In this document: piece by piece, positions 1 to 6,089 of the stretch | How the letters are laid out: every line of letters starts with the position of its first letter | How positions within the stretch are numbered: the stretch's first letter is position 1 | DNA from: SM23-62 sp964575235 | GTDB lineage: Bacteria; Bacteroidota; Bacteroidia; Bacteroidales; SM23-62 | Reading direction: 5' to 3' | Assembly: GCA_964575235.1 (NCBI GenBank) | Contig: CAZNQG010000078.1 | Location: forward strand, 1-16,183 | DNA: 16,183 nt | Translations under genes and position numbers: made by a program | Notes under the pieces: generated by a model | Database searches by the model: none | Told to the model about the DNA's origin: nothing | Seen by the model: only the letters and a program-made list of their open reading frames with translations

Positions 1-415
1 GGATAACCCCGGTCTGTTCCTTGTAGGTGATGGAAAAACCGTGGGAGAAATAAAGCGCGTTGCCTTCCTTCAGGCAGGGCTTGAGCCTGGGCCAGACCGT
101 GCGTTGTGCGGCATCGGAAACCAGGTACTGGATCACCGTGGCCTTTTCGGCCGCCTCTTCGATCTGAAAAAGGGTCTGGCCGGGAACGAACCCGTCCTTT
201 ACCGCCTTGTCCCAGTCCTCCTTGAAAGAGGGCTCCTGTCCCACGATAACCGATATCCCGTTATCCTTCAGGTTCAGCGCCTGGGCAGGGCCCTGTACCC
301 CGTACCCTATAATTGCAATGAGCTCATCCTTAAGCACTTCCTGTGCCTTTGCCAGGGAGAATTCCTCCCTGGTCACGACGTGTTCCTCAACGCCGCCGAA
401 ATTTAATTTTGCCAT
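1..415 (-). CDS. ilvC: Ketol-acid reductoisomerase, N-terminal part (cut by window edge)
   Basis: Second step of Ile/Val synthesis: isomerises and reduces acetolactate or acetohydroxybutyrate with Mg2+ and NAD(P)H in the cytosol. The visible 138 codons begin MAKLNFGGVEEHVV and carry the Rossmann dinucleotide motif GYGVQGPAQALNLKDNG at residues 37-53, followed by SDAAQ and YFSHGFSIT, all typical of the family. The sequence resembles the yeast/Bacteroidota branch more than the E. coli enzyme. The ATG at 413-415 lies 24 nt after the ilvN stop, so it is the last visible gene of the ilvDBNC operon. Oddity: the cofactor-specificity loop after the second strand reads VGQEPSFKEDW. Related enzymes I recall (yeast, Bacteroides, Flavobacterium) have an Arg where Glu61 stands. 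The rest of the gene lies outside the window, so integrity cannot be judged. Confidence 0.97.
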   Translation of the reverse strand, partial: MAKLNFGGVEEHVVTREEFSLAKAQEVLKDELIAIIGYGVQGPAQALNLKDNGISVIVGQEPSFKEDWDKAVKDGFVPGQTLFQIEEAAEKATVIQYLVSDAAQRTVWPRLKPCLKEGNALYFSHGFSITYKEQTGVI

Positions 416-439
416 TCTGAATGTATTTTAGATTGGTTC

Positions 440-991
440 CTAGGTACGTTCTACCATTAATTTCTCCGTATCCAGCTTGTGGAGGTACTCCGAGAGCCTT
501 TCCCGCTTGGCCTTGGTGATGGCCACCCGGCCGGACCGCGTGAACTGCATGACCTCGAATTTCCGCATTTCCTCGAACAGTTGCTGGGTCTCGTCCTTAT
601 GCCCGGTCTTTTCGATCGCCGTATAGTCCGGCGTCACCTCCAGTATTCTCGCGTTGTGCTTGCGGATCATTTCTTCCAGCTCGTCGCTTGCCAGCAGGGC
701 TTCTGTGGGGACCTTATACAGGGCGATCTCCTGGTGGATGATCTCATCCCCGCCCAGGTAAAAGGCCTTCAGCACATCCACGACCTTCTCTATTTGTTTC
801 ACCACCTTCTCGATCTGGGACTGTGTGGTGATGACCACGATGGTGAATTTGAAGACTCCCTGGATGGCGGATTCGGACACCGTCAGGCTCTCGATGTTGA
901 TGTGCCGACGGGTGAATATGATGGTCAGCCGGTTGAGCAGCCCGATGCTGTTCTCGGAAAAGGTTATGATGGTAAATTCCTTCTGTTCCAT
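440..991 (-). CDS. ilvN: Acetolactate synthase small (regulatory) subunit
   Basis: Regulatory partner of IlvB; in this family it stimulates the catalytic subunit and confers valine feedback inhibition. The protein has 183 residues. An N-terminal ACT domain (about residues 5-80) contains SENSIGLLNRLTIIFTRR and NIESLTVSES, matching the IlvH/IlvN signature. The Asn14, Gly17 and Asn32 positions correspond to the valine-site residues of E. coli IlvH, so feedback control is probably retained (inference). A second ACT-like C-terminal domain follows (about 85-165, with EVTPDYTAIEKTG). The ATG lies 27 nt after the ilvB stop, in an A-rich leader typical of Bacteroidota. Length is slightly above the roughly 165 residues of the E. 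coli protein and normal for this phylum. Confidence 0.97.
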   Translation of the reverse strand: MEQKEFTIITFSENSIGLLNRLTIIFTRRHINIESLTVSESAIQGVFKFTIVVITTQSQIEKVVKQIEKVVDVLKAFYLGGDEIIHQEIALYKVPTEALLASDELEEMIRKHNARILEVTPDYTAIEKTGHKDETQQLFEEMRKFEVMQFTRSGRVAITKAKRERLSEYLHKLDTEKLMVERT

Positions 992-1018
992 GGCATTGAA
1001 TTTTGTTTTTCTGAACGC

Positions 1019-2713
1019 TTATTCCAGGCGGATATCGGACACCGAAGCCCCGGCCGGGACCATGGGGAATACGTTGTCCTCTTTTTCCACATTGACTTCG
1101 AGCAGGTAGGGGCCCGCATGGCCGAACATCCGGTCGATCCCGGCAACGAGATCTTCCCTTTTTCCCACCCTGCTGCCTTCCATGCCGAATCCCTTGGCGA
1201 TGGTAATGAAATCCGGATTCATCAGCTCGGTGGAGGAGTAGCGCTTGTCGAAGAAAAGCTGCTGCCATTGTCGGACCATACCGAGGAAATTATTATTCAT
1301 CAGGATGATTTTCACCGGAGCCTTGTTCTGGACGATGGTGCCGAGTTCCTGTATGGTCATCTGTATGCCGCCGTCGCCGACGATCAAGACGACCGTCCTG
1401 TCCGGCGCGCCGGTCTGTGCCCCGAAGGCTGCCGGCAGCCCGAAACCCATGGTTCCGAGTCCCCCGCTGGTCACCAGGCTTCGCGTATGCTTGAACTTGA
1501 AGTAGCGGGATGCGATCATCTGGTGCTGGCCCACATCCGTTACGCAGATGGCTTCCCCGCCCATTCTTTCGTTGATCAGGCGGATCACCTCGCCCATGGT
1601 GAGTCCCTTCTTCTCCGGAAGTATATCGTGCTTGATCACCTTTTCGTATTCGTACTGATAGGCGTTTTTGAACTGGTTGAGCCATTCCTCCCTCTTTTTT
1701 TCCTTGATCAGGGGCAGGATGGCCTGAAAGATCTCCTTGATGTCGGCGATCACGGCCACATCGGTCTTCACGTTCTTGTCCACTTCGGCCGGGTCGATCT
1801 CGAAATGAACGACCCTGGCGTTGGTCCCGTATGTGGCCAGGTTCCCGGTCACCCGGTCGTCGAAACGCATCCCCAGCCCGATCAGCAGGTCGCACTCGTT
1901 GGTCTTGATGTTGGGACCGTAGTTGCCGTGCATGCCGAGCATGCCCACGTTCAGGGGATGGTCCGTCGGCATGGCTGAGGCGCCCAGAAGGGTCCATGCG
2001 GCCGGGATCTCTGCCTTCTCGATGAAGGCCAGCAGTTCCTTCTCCGCCCCGGAGAGGATTACGCCCTGACCCACGAGGGCCATGGGCTTCTTCGAATTGT
2101 TGATCAATTCGGCGGCTTTTTCAACGTATTCCATCCTCAGTACCGGCCTGGGCACATAGCTCCGTACGTCCCTGCATTTCTCGTATGAAAATTCGAATTC
2201 GTCGAACTGGGCATCCTTGGTAATGTCGATCATGACGGGTCCCGGCCTGCCGGTTGTGGCGATGAAAAAGGCCCTGGCCACCATCTCCGGGATCTCCTCG
2301 GCCCGGGTGATCTGAGTGTTCCACTTGGTGAGCGGCATGGAGAAGCCCATCACATCGGTTTCCTGGAAGGCGTCGCTGCCCAGCATAGGAGAGGTGACCT
2401 GCCCGCTGATGCAGATGACCGGTGTGGAATCGAGCATGGCATCCGCCAGTCCCGTGGTCAGGTTGGTGGCCCCCGGACCGGAGGTCACCATACACACGCC
2501 GACTTTTCCGCTCACCCGGGCATAGCCCTGGGCGGCATGGACTGCGCCCTGTTCATGCCGGGTCAGGATGTGTCTTATCTTATCCTGGTAATCGTACAGG
2601 AGATCGTAGACGGGCATGATGGCCCCGCCCGGGTAGCCGAATACCGTATCCACTCCTTCTTCGATGAATGACAGTACGATGGCTTCCGATCCGCTAACCT
2701 TTCTTGTTTTCAT
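1019..2713 (-). CDS. ilvB: Acetolactate synthase large (catalytic) subunit
   Basis: Thiamine-diphosphate enzyme joining two pyruvates to acetolactate, or pyruvate plus 2-ketobutyrate to acetohydroxybutyrate; first common step of branched-chain synthesis. It has 564 residues, full length for the family. Visible features: catalytic Glu54 in TRHEQGAVHAAQGYAR, the central FAD-binding region with GMRFDDRVTGN (about 281-291), and the ThDP motif starting GDGG at 446-449 and ending MNNN near 472-475. LGMVRQWQQLFF, diagnostic for true acetohydroxyacid synthase rather than other ThDP enzymes, follows at about 477-488. The gene starts 12 nt after ilvD and precedes its regulatory subunit ilvN, the usual arrangement. 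A long plus-strand frame opposite it (479-1978) is a composition shadow. Confidence 0.98.
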   Translation of the reverse strand: MKTRKVSGSEAIVLSFIEEGVDTVFGYPGGAIMPVYDLLYDYQDKIRHILTRHEQGAVHAAQGYARVSGKVGVCMVTSGPGATNLTTGLADAMLDSTPVICISGQVTSPMLGSDAFQETDVMGFSMPLTKWNTQITRAEEIPEMVARAFFIATTGRPGPVMIDITKDAQFDEFEFSYEKCRDVRSYVPRPVLRMEYVEKAAELINNSKKPMALVGQGVILSGAEKELLAFIEKAEIPAAWTLLGASAMPTDHPLNVGMLGMHGNYGPNIKTNECDLLIGLGMRFDDRVTGNLATYGTNARVVHFEIDPAEVDKNVKTDVAVIADIKEIFQAILPLIKEKKREEWLNQFKNAYQYEYEKVIKHDILPEKKGLTMGEVIRLINERMGGEAICVTDVGQHQMIASRYFKFKHTRSLVTSGGLGTMGFGLPAAFGAQTGAPDRTVVLIVGDGGIQMTIQELGTIVQNKAPVKIILMNNNFLGMVRQWQQLFFDKRYSSTELMNPDFITIAKGFGMEGSRVGKREDLVAGIDRMFGHAGPYLLEVNVEKEDNVFPMVPAGASVSDIRLE

Positions 2714-2725
2714 AAGCCTGAATGA

Positions 2726-4555
2726 TTATTTTATTTTTCTGACCGCTCCCCGGTCGGCCGATGTGACCATGCTTGCATATGCCTGCAGGGCTTTTGATAC
2801 CTGCCGGTCCCTCGCCGCTGGCCGGTATGCCTTCGAGCCCTTGCCCTGCTCCTGTGTGCGGCGTTTGTCCATTTCCGTCTCCGGGATATCGAGGCGGATC
2901 TTCCGTTCGGGAATGCTGATCTCGACCGGGTCCCCGTCCCTCACCAGGGCGATCTCACCTCCGGCTGCCGCTTCGGGTGATACGTGCCCGATGGAGAGTC
3001 CCGAAGTGCCCCCGGAGAACCTTCCGTCGGTGACCAGGGCGCATTTTTCGCCCAGTTTGCGGGACTGGATATAGGATGTGGGATAGAGCATTTCCTGCAT
3101 TCCGGGTCCCCCTTTGGGTCCCTCGTATACGATGAACACCACTTCCCCCGCCTTTACATCCCCGTTGAGTATGCCCTTACAGGCGGCTTCCTGGGACTGA
3201 AAGACCCTGGCGGGTCCGCGGAAGGTAAGCAGGGATGGATCTACCCCCGCCGTCTTCACGATGCACCCGTCCCGTGCTATGTTACCGTACAGGACCGCCA
3301 GTCCCCCGTCCGTCGAGTACGCATGCTCCACGCTCCGGATGCAGCCTTTCTGCCGGTCCCTGTCCAGCTCCCGGTGCATGTTCTCCTGGGATCCCATGAC
3401 CAGGTTCCTGCGCAGTCCCGGCGCCGCACGGTAGATCTGTGCATAGGGGTCCTCGTCCTTGAGGCGCATGATGTCGTATTTTTCGATGGCCTCCCCGAGC
3501 TTCATTCCATCCACCCGCCTGACCTCCGTATCCAGGAGTCCGCCCCGGGCGAGTTCCCCCATGATGGACAAAATGCCGCCGGCACGGTTCACGTCCTCCA
3601 CGTGATAATCCGAACTGGGCGCCACCTTGCACAGTACGGGGGTCCGCCTGGAGAGTCGGTCGATGTCCTCCATGCTGAAATCCACCTCCGCTTCCCTGGC
3701 GATAGCCAGCAGGTGCAGGACGGTATTGGTCGATCCCCCCATGGCGATGTCCAGGCGCATGGCATTCAGGAAAGCCTCCCGGGTGGCTATGGACCTGGGC
3801 AGGACGGAATCGTTGCCTTCGAAATAATACCGGTTCGTGTTTTCCACGATGAACCGGGCCGCTTTGCGGAAGAGATCCCTGCGGAAGGCATGTGTGGCCA
3901 GGATGGTGCCGTTGCCCGCGAGGGCCATCCCGATGGCCTCGTTCAGGCAGTTCATGGAGTTGGCCGTGAACATTCCGGAGCAGGAGCCGCATGTGGGGCA
4001 TGCTTCCCGTTCGATCCGCGTAAGTTCTTCCACCGAAACGGATTCGTCTGCGCCCAGGATCATGGCATCGACCAGGTCGTATTTCCTTCCCCCGCTGCGC
4101 CCGGCTTCCATGGGTCCCCCGCTGATAAAGACCGCCGGTATATTCAGGCGCATGGCGGCCATCATCATGCCCGGGGTGATCTTGTCGCAGTTGCTGATGC
4201 ATACCATGGCATCGACCCGGTGGGCATTGATCATGTACTCCACACCGTCGGCGATCAGGTCGCGTGAGGGCAGGGAATAAAGCATCCCGTCATGCCCCAT
4301 GGCAATCCCGTCATCGATGGCAATGGTGTTGAACTCGGCGGCAAAGCAGCCCAGTTTCTCGATCTCCGCCTTGACCTCCTGGCCAATGCTGTGGAGGTGG
4401 ACGTGGCCCGGGACGAACTGGGTGAAGGAGTTGACGATCCCGATAACCGGTTTGCCGAATTGCTCCTCCTTCATGCCGTTGGCCCTCCACAGGCTCCGTG
4501 CGCCGGCCATGAGCCTGCCCTGGGTTGTGGTTGAGCTTCTGAGTTTATGTTCCAT
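2726..4555 (-). CDS. ilvD: Dihydroxy-acid dehydratase
   Basis: Dehydrates 2,3-dihydroxy-isovalerate and -methylvalerate to the 2-keto acids, the third step of Val/Ile synthesis. The 609 residues align from memory along their full length with E. coli IlvD. Visible motifs are CISNCDKITPGM (Cys123 cluster ligand, Lys125 the metal-site lysine), ACPTCGSCSGMFTANSMNC (186-203), MGGSTNTVLHLLA and DGRFSGGTSGLSIGHVSPEA. The site that carries a third cysteine ligand in [2Fe-2S] plant and mycobacterial enzymes reads VNSFTQF here, as in E. coli. An oxygen-sensitive [4Fe-4S] cluster is therefore likely (inference). It is the first structural gene of the operon. Its ATG (4553-4555) lies 37 nt downstream of the attenuator hairpin, in an A-rich stretch. 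Confidence 0.98.
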   Translation of the reverse strand: MEHKLRSSTTTQGRLMAGARSLWRANGMKEEQFGKPVIGIVNSFTQFVPGHVHLHSIGQEVKAEIEKLGCFAAEFNTIAIDDGIAMGHDGMLYSLPSRDLIADGVEYMINAHRVDAMVCISNCDKITPGMMMAAMRLNIPAVFISGGPMEAGRSGGRKYDLVDAMILGADESVSVEELTRIEREACPTCGSCSGMFTANSMNCLNEAIGMALAGNGTILATHAFRRDLFRKAARFIVENTNRYYFEGNDSVLPRSIATREAFLNAMRLDIAMGGSTNTVLHLLAIAREAEVDFSMEDIDRLSRRTPVLCKVAPSSDYHVEDVNRAGGILSIMGELARGGLLDTEVRRVDGMKLGEAIEKYDIMRLKDEDPYAQIYRAAPGLRRNLVMGSQENMHRELDRDRQKGCIRSVEHAYSTDGGLAVLYGNIARDGCIVKTAGVDPSLLTFRGPARVFQSQEAACKGILNGDVKAGEVVFIVYEGPKGGPGMQEMLYPTSYIQSRKLGEKCALVTDGRFSGGTSGLSIGHVSPEAAAGGEIALVRDGDPVEISIPERKIRLDIPETEMDKRRTQEQGKGSKAYRPAARDRQVSKALQAYASMVTSADRGAVRKIK

Positions 4556-4592
4556 TTTTTATTCTCAGGCTTTTATAACTTTTATAATATAA

Positions 4593-4626
4593 GAAGGCCA
4601 TTCTTTCCTGGGGGAGAATGGCCTTC
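4593..4626 (-). terminator. Attenuator terminator hairpin before ilvD
   Basis: Arms 4593-4604 and 4615-4626 form a perfect 12-bp stem (GAAGGCCATTCT against AGAATGGCCTTC) with a 10-nt loop. On the minus strand it is followed by TTATATTAT, which is T-rich but not a clean T-run. The terminator is therefore plausible but possibly leaky. It sits between the leader peptide and ilvD. Confidence 0.75.
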
Positions 4627-4709
4627 ATAATATGTTCTATTAATCCATACCATTCTCACCCGTCGAGCAGCACCAGGCCCACAAGAAGAATGACAGATAT
4701 GATATGGAT
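4593..4709 (-). promoter_or_regulatory. ilv operon transcription attenuator (strands 1-4)
   Basis: Seen directly, read on the minus strand. Strand 1 is leader codons 4-7 (4699-4709). Strand 2 is 4643-4661, straddling the leader stop codon. Strand 3 is 4611-4626 and strand 4 is 4593-4604. Pairing 1:2 joins 4699-4709 with 4643-4653, 11 bp with one G-U. Pairing 2:3 joins 4650-4661 with 4612-4621, 8 bp perfect (GAGAATGG/CCATTCTC) plus 3 bp after a one-base bulge. Pairing 3:4 is a perfect 12-bp hairpin. Each strand can use only one partner at a time, the logic of the trp and his attenuators. A ribosome stalled on the Ile codons would hide strand 1 and free strand 2 to disrupt the terminator. A ribosome reaching the stop would cover strand 2 and allow termination. 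Folding energies were not computed. Confidence 0.85.
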
Positions 4710-4718
4710 GTTTTTCAT
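4656..4718 (-). CDS. ilv operon leader peptide (20 aa, Ile/Val/Leu-rich)
   Basis: Short ORF that should act as a sensor of branched-chain aminoacyl-tRNA rather than as a functional protein. It begins MKNIHIIS and continues VILLVGLVLLDG before TGA: four Ile, three Val and five Leu among 20 residues. The ATG (4716-4718) lies about a dozen nt from the predicted transcription start, preceded by CCGTTAAT with no strong Shine-Dalgarno, as is common in Bacteroidota. Its Ile codons 4, 6 and 7 form strand 1 of the attenuator, and its stop codon lies inside strand 2. It could alternatively be read as a tiny hydrophobic membrane peptide, but composition, position ahead of ilvDBNC and the overlapping RNA pairings all favour a leader. 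Confidence 0.85.
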   Translation of the reverse strand: MKNIHIISVILLVGLVLLDG

Positions 4719-4735
4719 ATTAACGGTCGATGAGA

Positions 4736-4766
4736 CAAAGATATTTATTATAATCTGAAATCAAAA
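4736..4766 (-). promoter_or_regulatory. Bacteroidota-type promoter of the ilv operon
   Basis: On the minus strand TTTTG (4762-4766) and TATCTTTG (4736-4743) match the Bacteroidota -33 (TTTG) and -7 (TAnnTTTG) elements. The spacer is 18 nt; the usual range is about 19-21. The predicted start near 4730 leaves only about a dozen nt before the leader ATG. The -33 element lies in a small palindrome, TCAAAA-ttt-TTTTGA, at 4761-4775. Confidence 0.7.
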
Positions 4767-5027
4767 TTTTTTTGATGATTTGAACTTCTGCTGACGATTG
4801 TACGGAAAACGGCAGTAAAAACTTACGAATCGTAAGTAATCGGGGCAAAAATGCCATCGGCTGAAAAAGTGTACGAATCCGGACACCCGGGGTACCGTTT
4901 GCGGGCATTTCCCGGGTTCACGTAAGGGCCGGAAAAGATGTAATCTTTTGATAGTTAATGTATTATAATTCTGGCACCAAATATGATATACATATACCGG
5001 AAGTTGCAATTTACGGAGGAAACGGCA
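4767..5027. other. Intergenic region upstream of ilv, with palindromes
   Basis: No convincing gene is present between the ilv promoter and the small plus-strand ORFs. Two 7-3-7 inverted repeats stand out: ACTTACG-aat-CGTAAGT at 4821-4837 and AAAAGAT-gta-ATCTTTT at 4933-4949. They differ from each other, so they are not copies of one site. A weak plus-strand promoter may follow the second, with TTTTG at 4946-4950 and TAATTCTG at 4966-4973, but the 15-nt spacer is short. Two short minus-strand frames here show no family signature. Confidence 0.4.
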
Positions 5028-5093
5028 ATGGAAACCAGAGTGTTTTATTACATATTGTTCGTGTATATCGATACCGAGAAGGAGGATGTGTAA
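5028..5093 (+). CDS. Possible 21-aa small ORF (hydrophobic centre)
   Basis: The ATG at 5028 is preceded by GGAGG at 5015-5019 with an 8-nt spacing, an unusually good Shine-Dalgarno for this phylum. The 21-residue product begins METRVFYYILFVYID and ends in a charged TEKEDV tail. The TAA (5091-5093) lies 5 nt before the ATG of the next gene, and that gene's AAGGAGG (5079-5085) sits inside this ORF, which suggests translational coupling. I recognise no family. It could be a small membrane peptide, a coupling or leader ORF, or chance. Confidence 0.35.
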   Translation: METRVFYYILFVYIDTEKEDV

Positions 5094-5098
5094 ACATC

Positions 5099-5323
5099 AT
5101 GAACTGGATACTGGTCATCGTGATCGCGTGTGCCCTTGCGTATGCGCTCGGGTACCGTCTTGGTGTACTGCGGGGGAAAAAGGAAAGCCGCATGCGGGAA
5201 TACCGGGAAGGTTTCAGGAAGGGTTATGACCGGGCCAGAAAGGATCTTTCCGAACTATTCAGGCTGAAGGACGAGGATATCCTGCAAAGGATCAGGGAAC
5301 TGCGAAGGACGACAGCCGAATAG
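5099..5323 (+). CDS. Small single-pass membrane protein, unknown function (74 aa)
   Basis: I do not recognise a named family. The product has an N-terminal membrane helix (residues about 2-24, MNWILVIVIACALAYALGYR) followed by a strongly charged, Arg/Lys/Glu-rich helix (25-70) that looks like a short cytoplasmic coiled coil. I chose the ATG at 5099 over the upstream start at 4958. AAGGAGG lies at 5079-5085, the protein then begins directly with a membrane helix, and the 47 extra codons look like non-coding leader. The TAG is 11 nt from the T-run side of the convergent SRP RNA gene, so the two transcripts meet tail to tail. Confidence 0.65.
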   Translation: MNWILVIVIACALAYALGYRLGVLRGKKESRMREYREGFRKGYDRARKDLSELFRLKDEDILQRIRELRRTTAE

Positions 5324-5334
5324 GGCCAAAAAAA

Positions 5335-5431
5335 GGGCAAGCTACTTATATCGCACCGCTACAACCGTCTACCCTTGCTTCCTTCCGGACCTGGGGGAGT
5401 TCAACAGGAGCTGGTCGTATAAGACTTGCCC
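5335..5431 (-). ncRNA. ffs: Signal recognition particle RNA, small bacterial (4.5S-like) type
   Basis: RNA core of the signal recognition particle; binds Ffh and guides membrane and secreted proteins to the translocon. The minus strand holds the conserved helix 8 loop CAGGTCCGGAAGGAAGCA with its GGAA tetraloop. The ends pair: GGGCAAG at the 5' side with CTTGCCC at the 3' side, continued by CTTATA with TATAAG. About 97 nt is normal for the short form. Seven T residues follow the terminal stem directly (5328-5334), so the terminal helix probably also serves as the intrinsic terminator. Ends were set from the terminal stem and may be off by a few nt. Confidence 0.93.
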
Positions 5432-5437
5432 GGACTG

Positions 5438-5445
5438 CAAAAATA
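5438..5445 (-). promoter_or_regulatory. -7 element of the SRP RNA promoter
   Basis: On the minus strand TATTTTTG fits TAnnTTTG and lies 6 nt before the inferred 5' end of the SRP RNA at 5431, the expected distance. No clean TTTG sits at the -33 position; TTTCG at 5466-5470, with a 20-nt spacer, is the nearest candidate. Confidence 0.6.
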
Positions 5446-5450
5446 GCACA

Positions 5451-5484
5451 TTTTCGTGCCAAATCCGAAAAAAACATATCTTTG
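5451..5484 (+). promoter_or_regulatory. Promoter of the DUF4199-glycosyltransferase operon
   Basis: TATCTTTG at 5477-5484 is a perfect -7 element. TTTTCG at 5451-5456, 20 nt upstream, is a passable -33. The start would fall near 5490, giving a leader of about 20 nt before the ATG at 5512. This argues against the in-frame TTG at 5482, which lies within the promoter. Confidence 0.6.
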
Positions 5485-5511
5485 TTTTCGCAAACCCTAA
5501 GCAACAGATCC

Positions 5512-6069
5512 ATGGAAAACAAGAACACTACTGTCTTTTACAACGGCCTTATTTGGGGCCTCATCATCGGCTTTGCCGGGATCATTTTCCAGGTGATCCT
5601 TTACATGACGGGCCAGGACACGAACCAGAACCTCGGTTACCTCGGGATTCTGATCACCCTGGTTCTGCTGATCCTGGGCATACGCAGCTTCCGGGACTCG
5701 GTGCGGGGAGGGGTGCTTCCCTTCAACCAGGCATTCGGGTTCGGGATGGTCGCCATCACGGTCTGGGCATTACTCGGCAGCATTTACAGCTACATCTCTT
5801 TTACGGTCATCGACCCCGACATCATCACCAGGATCCAGGAATTGCAGATGGAGAAGATGATGGAAAGGGGTATTCCGGAGGAGGCCATTGACCAGGGAAT
5901 GTCCTTCATGTCAAGGTTCATGAAGCCCGGTCTGCTGGTTGTCTCGGGATTTATCAGCAGCATATTCTTCGGGGCCATCCTGGCGCTGATCGTAGCGGCC
6001 ATTTTCAAGCGGGATGAGAACCGGGAGGAACTGCTGGCAGAAGAAGGATCCGAGGAATCCGCCGGATAA
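5512..6069 (+). CDS. DUF4199 family integral membrane protein
   Basis: Uncharacterised family found mainly in Bacteroidota, often next to family 2 glycosyltransferases. The 185 residues form about four membrane segments (roughly 11-31, 41-59, 73-98 and 139-166). The second pair is separated by a charged loop (about 100-137) rich in Met and Glu, and the protein ends in an acidic tail. The motif LGIRSFRDSVRGGVLPFNQAFGFG (residues 55-78) has the typical DUF4199 pattern of an aromatic/Arg turn before the third helix. The ATG at 5512 fits the promoter at 5477-5484; a TTG start at 5482 is rejected. The next gene follows after 20 nt, so co-transcription is likely. A role beside the glycosyltransferase, in lipid-linked glycan handling, is inference only. 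Confidence 0.85.
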   Translation: MENKNTTVFYNGLIWGLIIGFAGIIFQVILYMTGQDTNQNLGYLGILITLVLLILGIRSFRDSVRGGVLPFNQAFGFGMVAITVWALLGSIYSYISFTVIDPDIITRIQELQMEKMMERGIPEEAIDQGMSFMSRFMKPGLLVVSGFISSIFFGAILALIVAAIFKRDENREELLAEEGSEESAG

Positions 6070-6089
6070 AAAAAGAAGCTTTTCCCGGA

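Noticed and set aside
479..1978. Open plus-strand frame of 499 codons
   Set aside because: It lies antisense to ilvN and ilvB, both certain genes. The translation is rich in His, Gly, Asp and Leu without any family signature; it is a composition shadow.
2984..4267. Open plus-strand frame of 427 codons opposite ilvD
   Set aside because: No recognisable motif, fully contained in the certain ilvD gene on the other strand; a codon-bias shadow.
5346..5528. Minus-strand ORF of 60 codons
   Set aside because: It runs across the SRP RNA gene and its promoter; the RNA signature is decisive.
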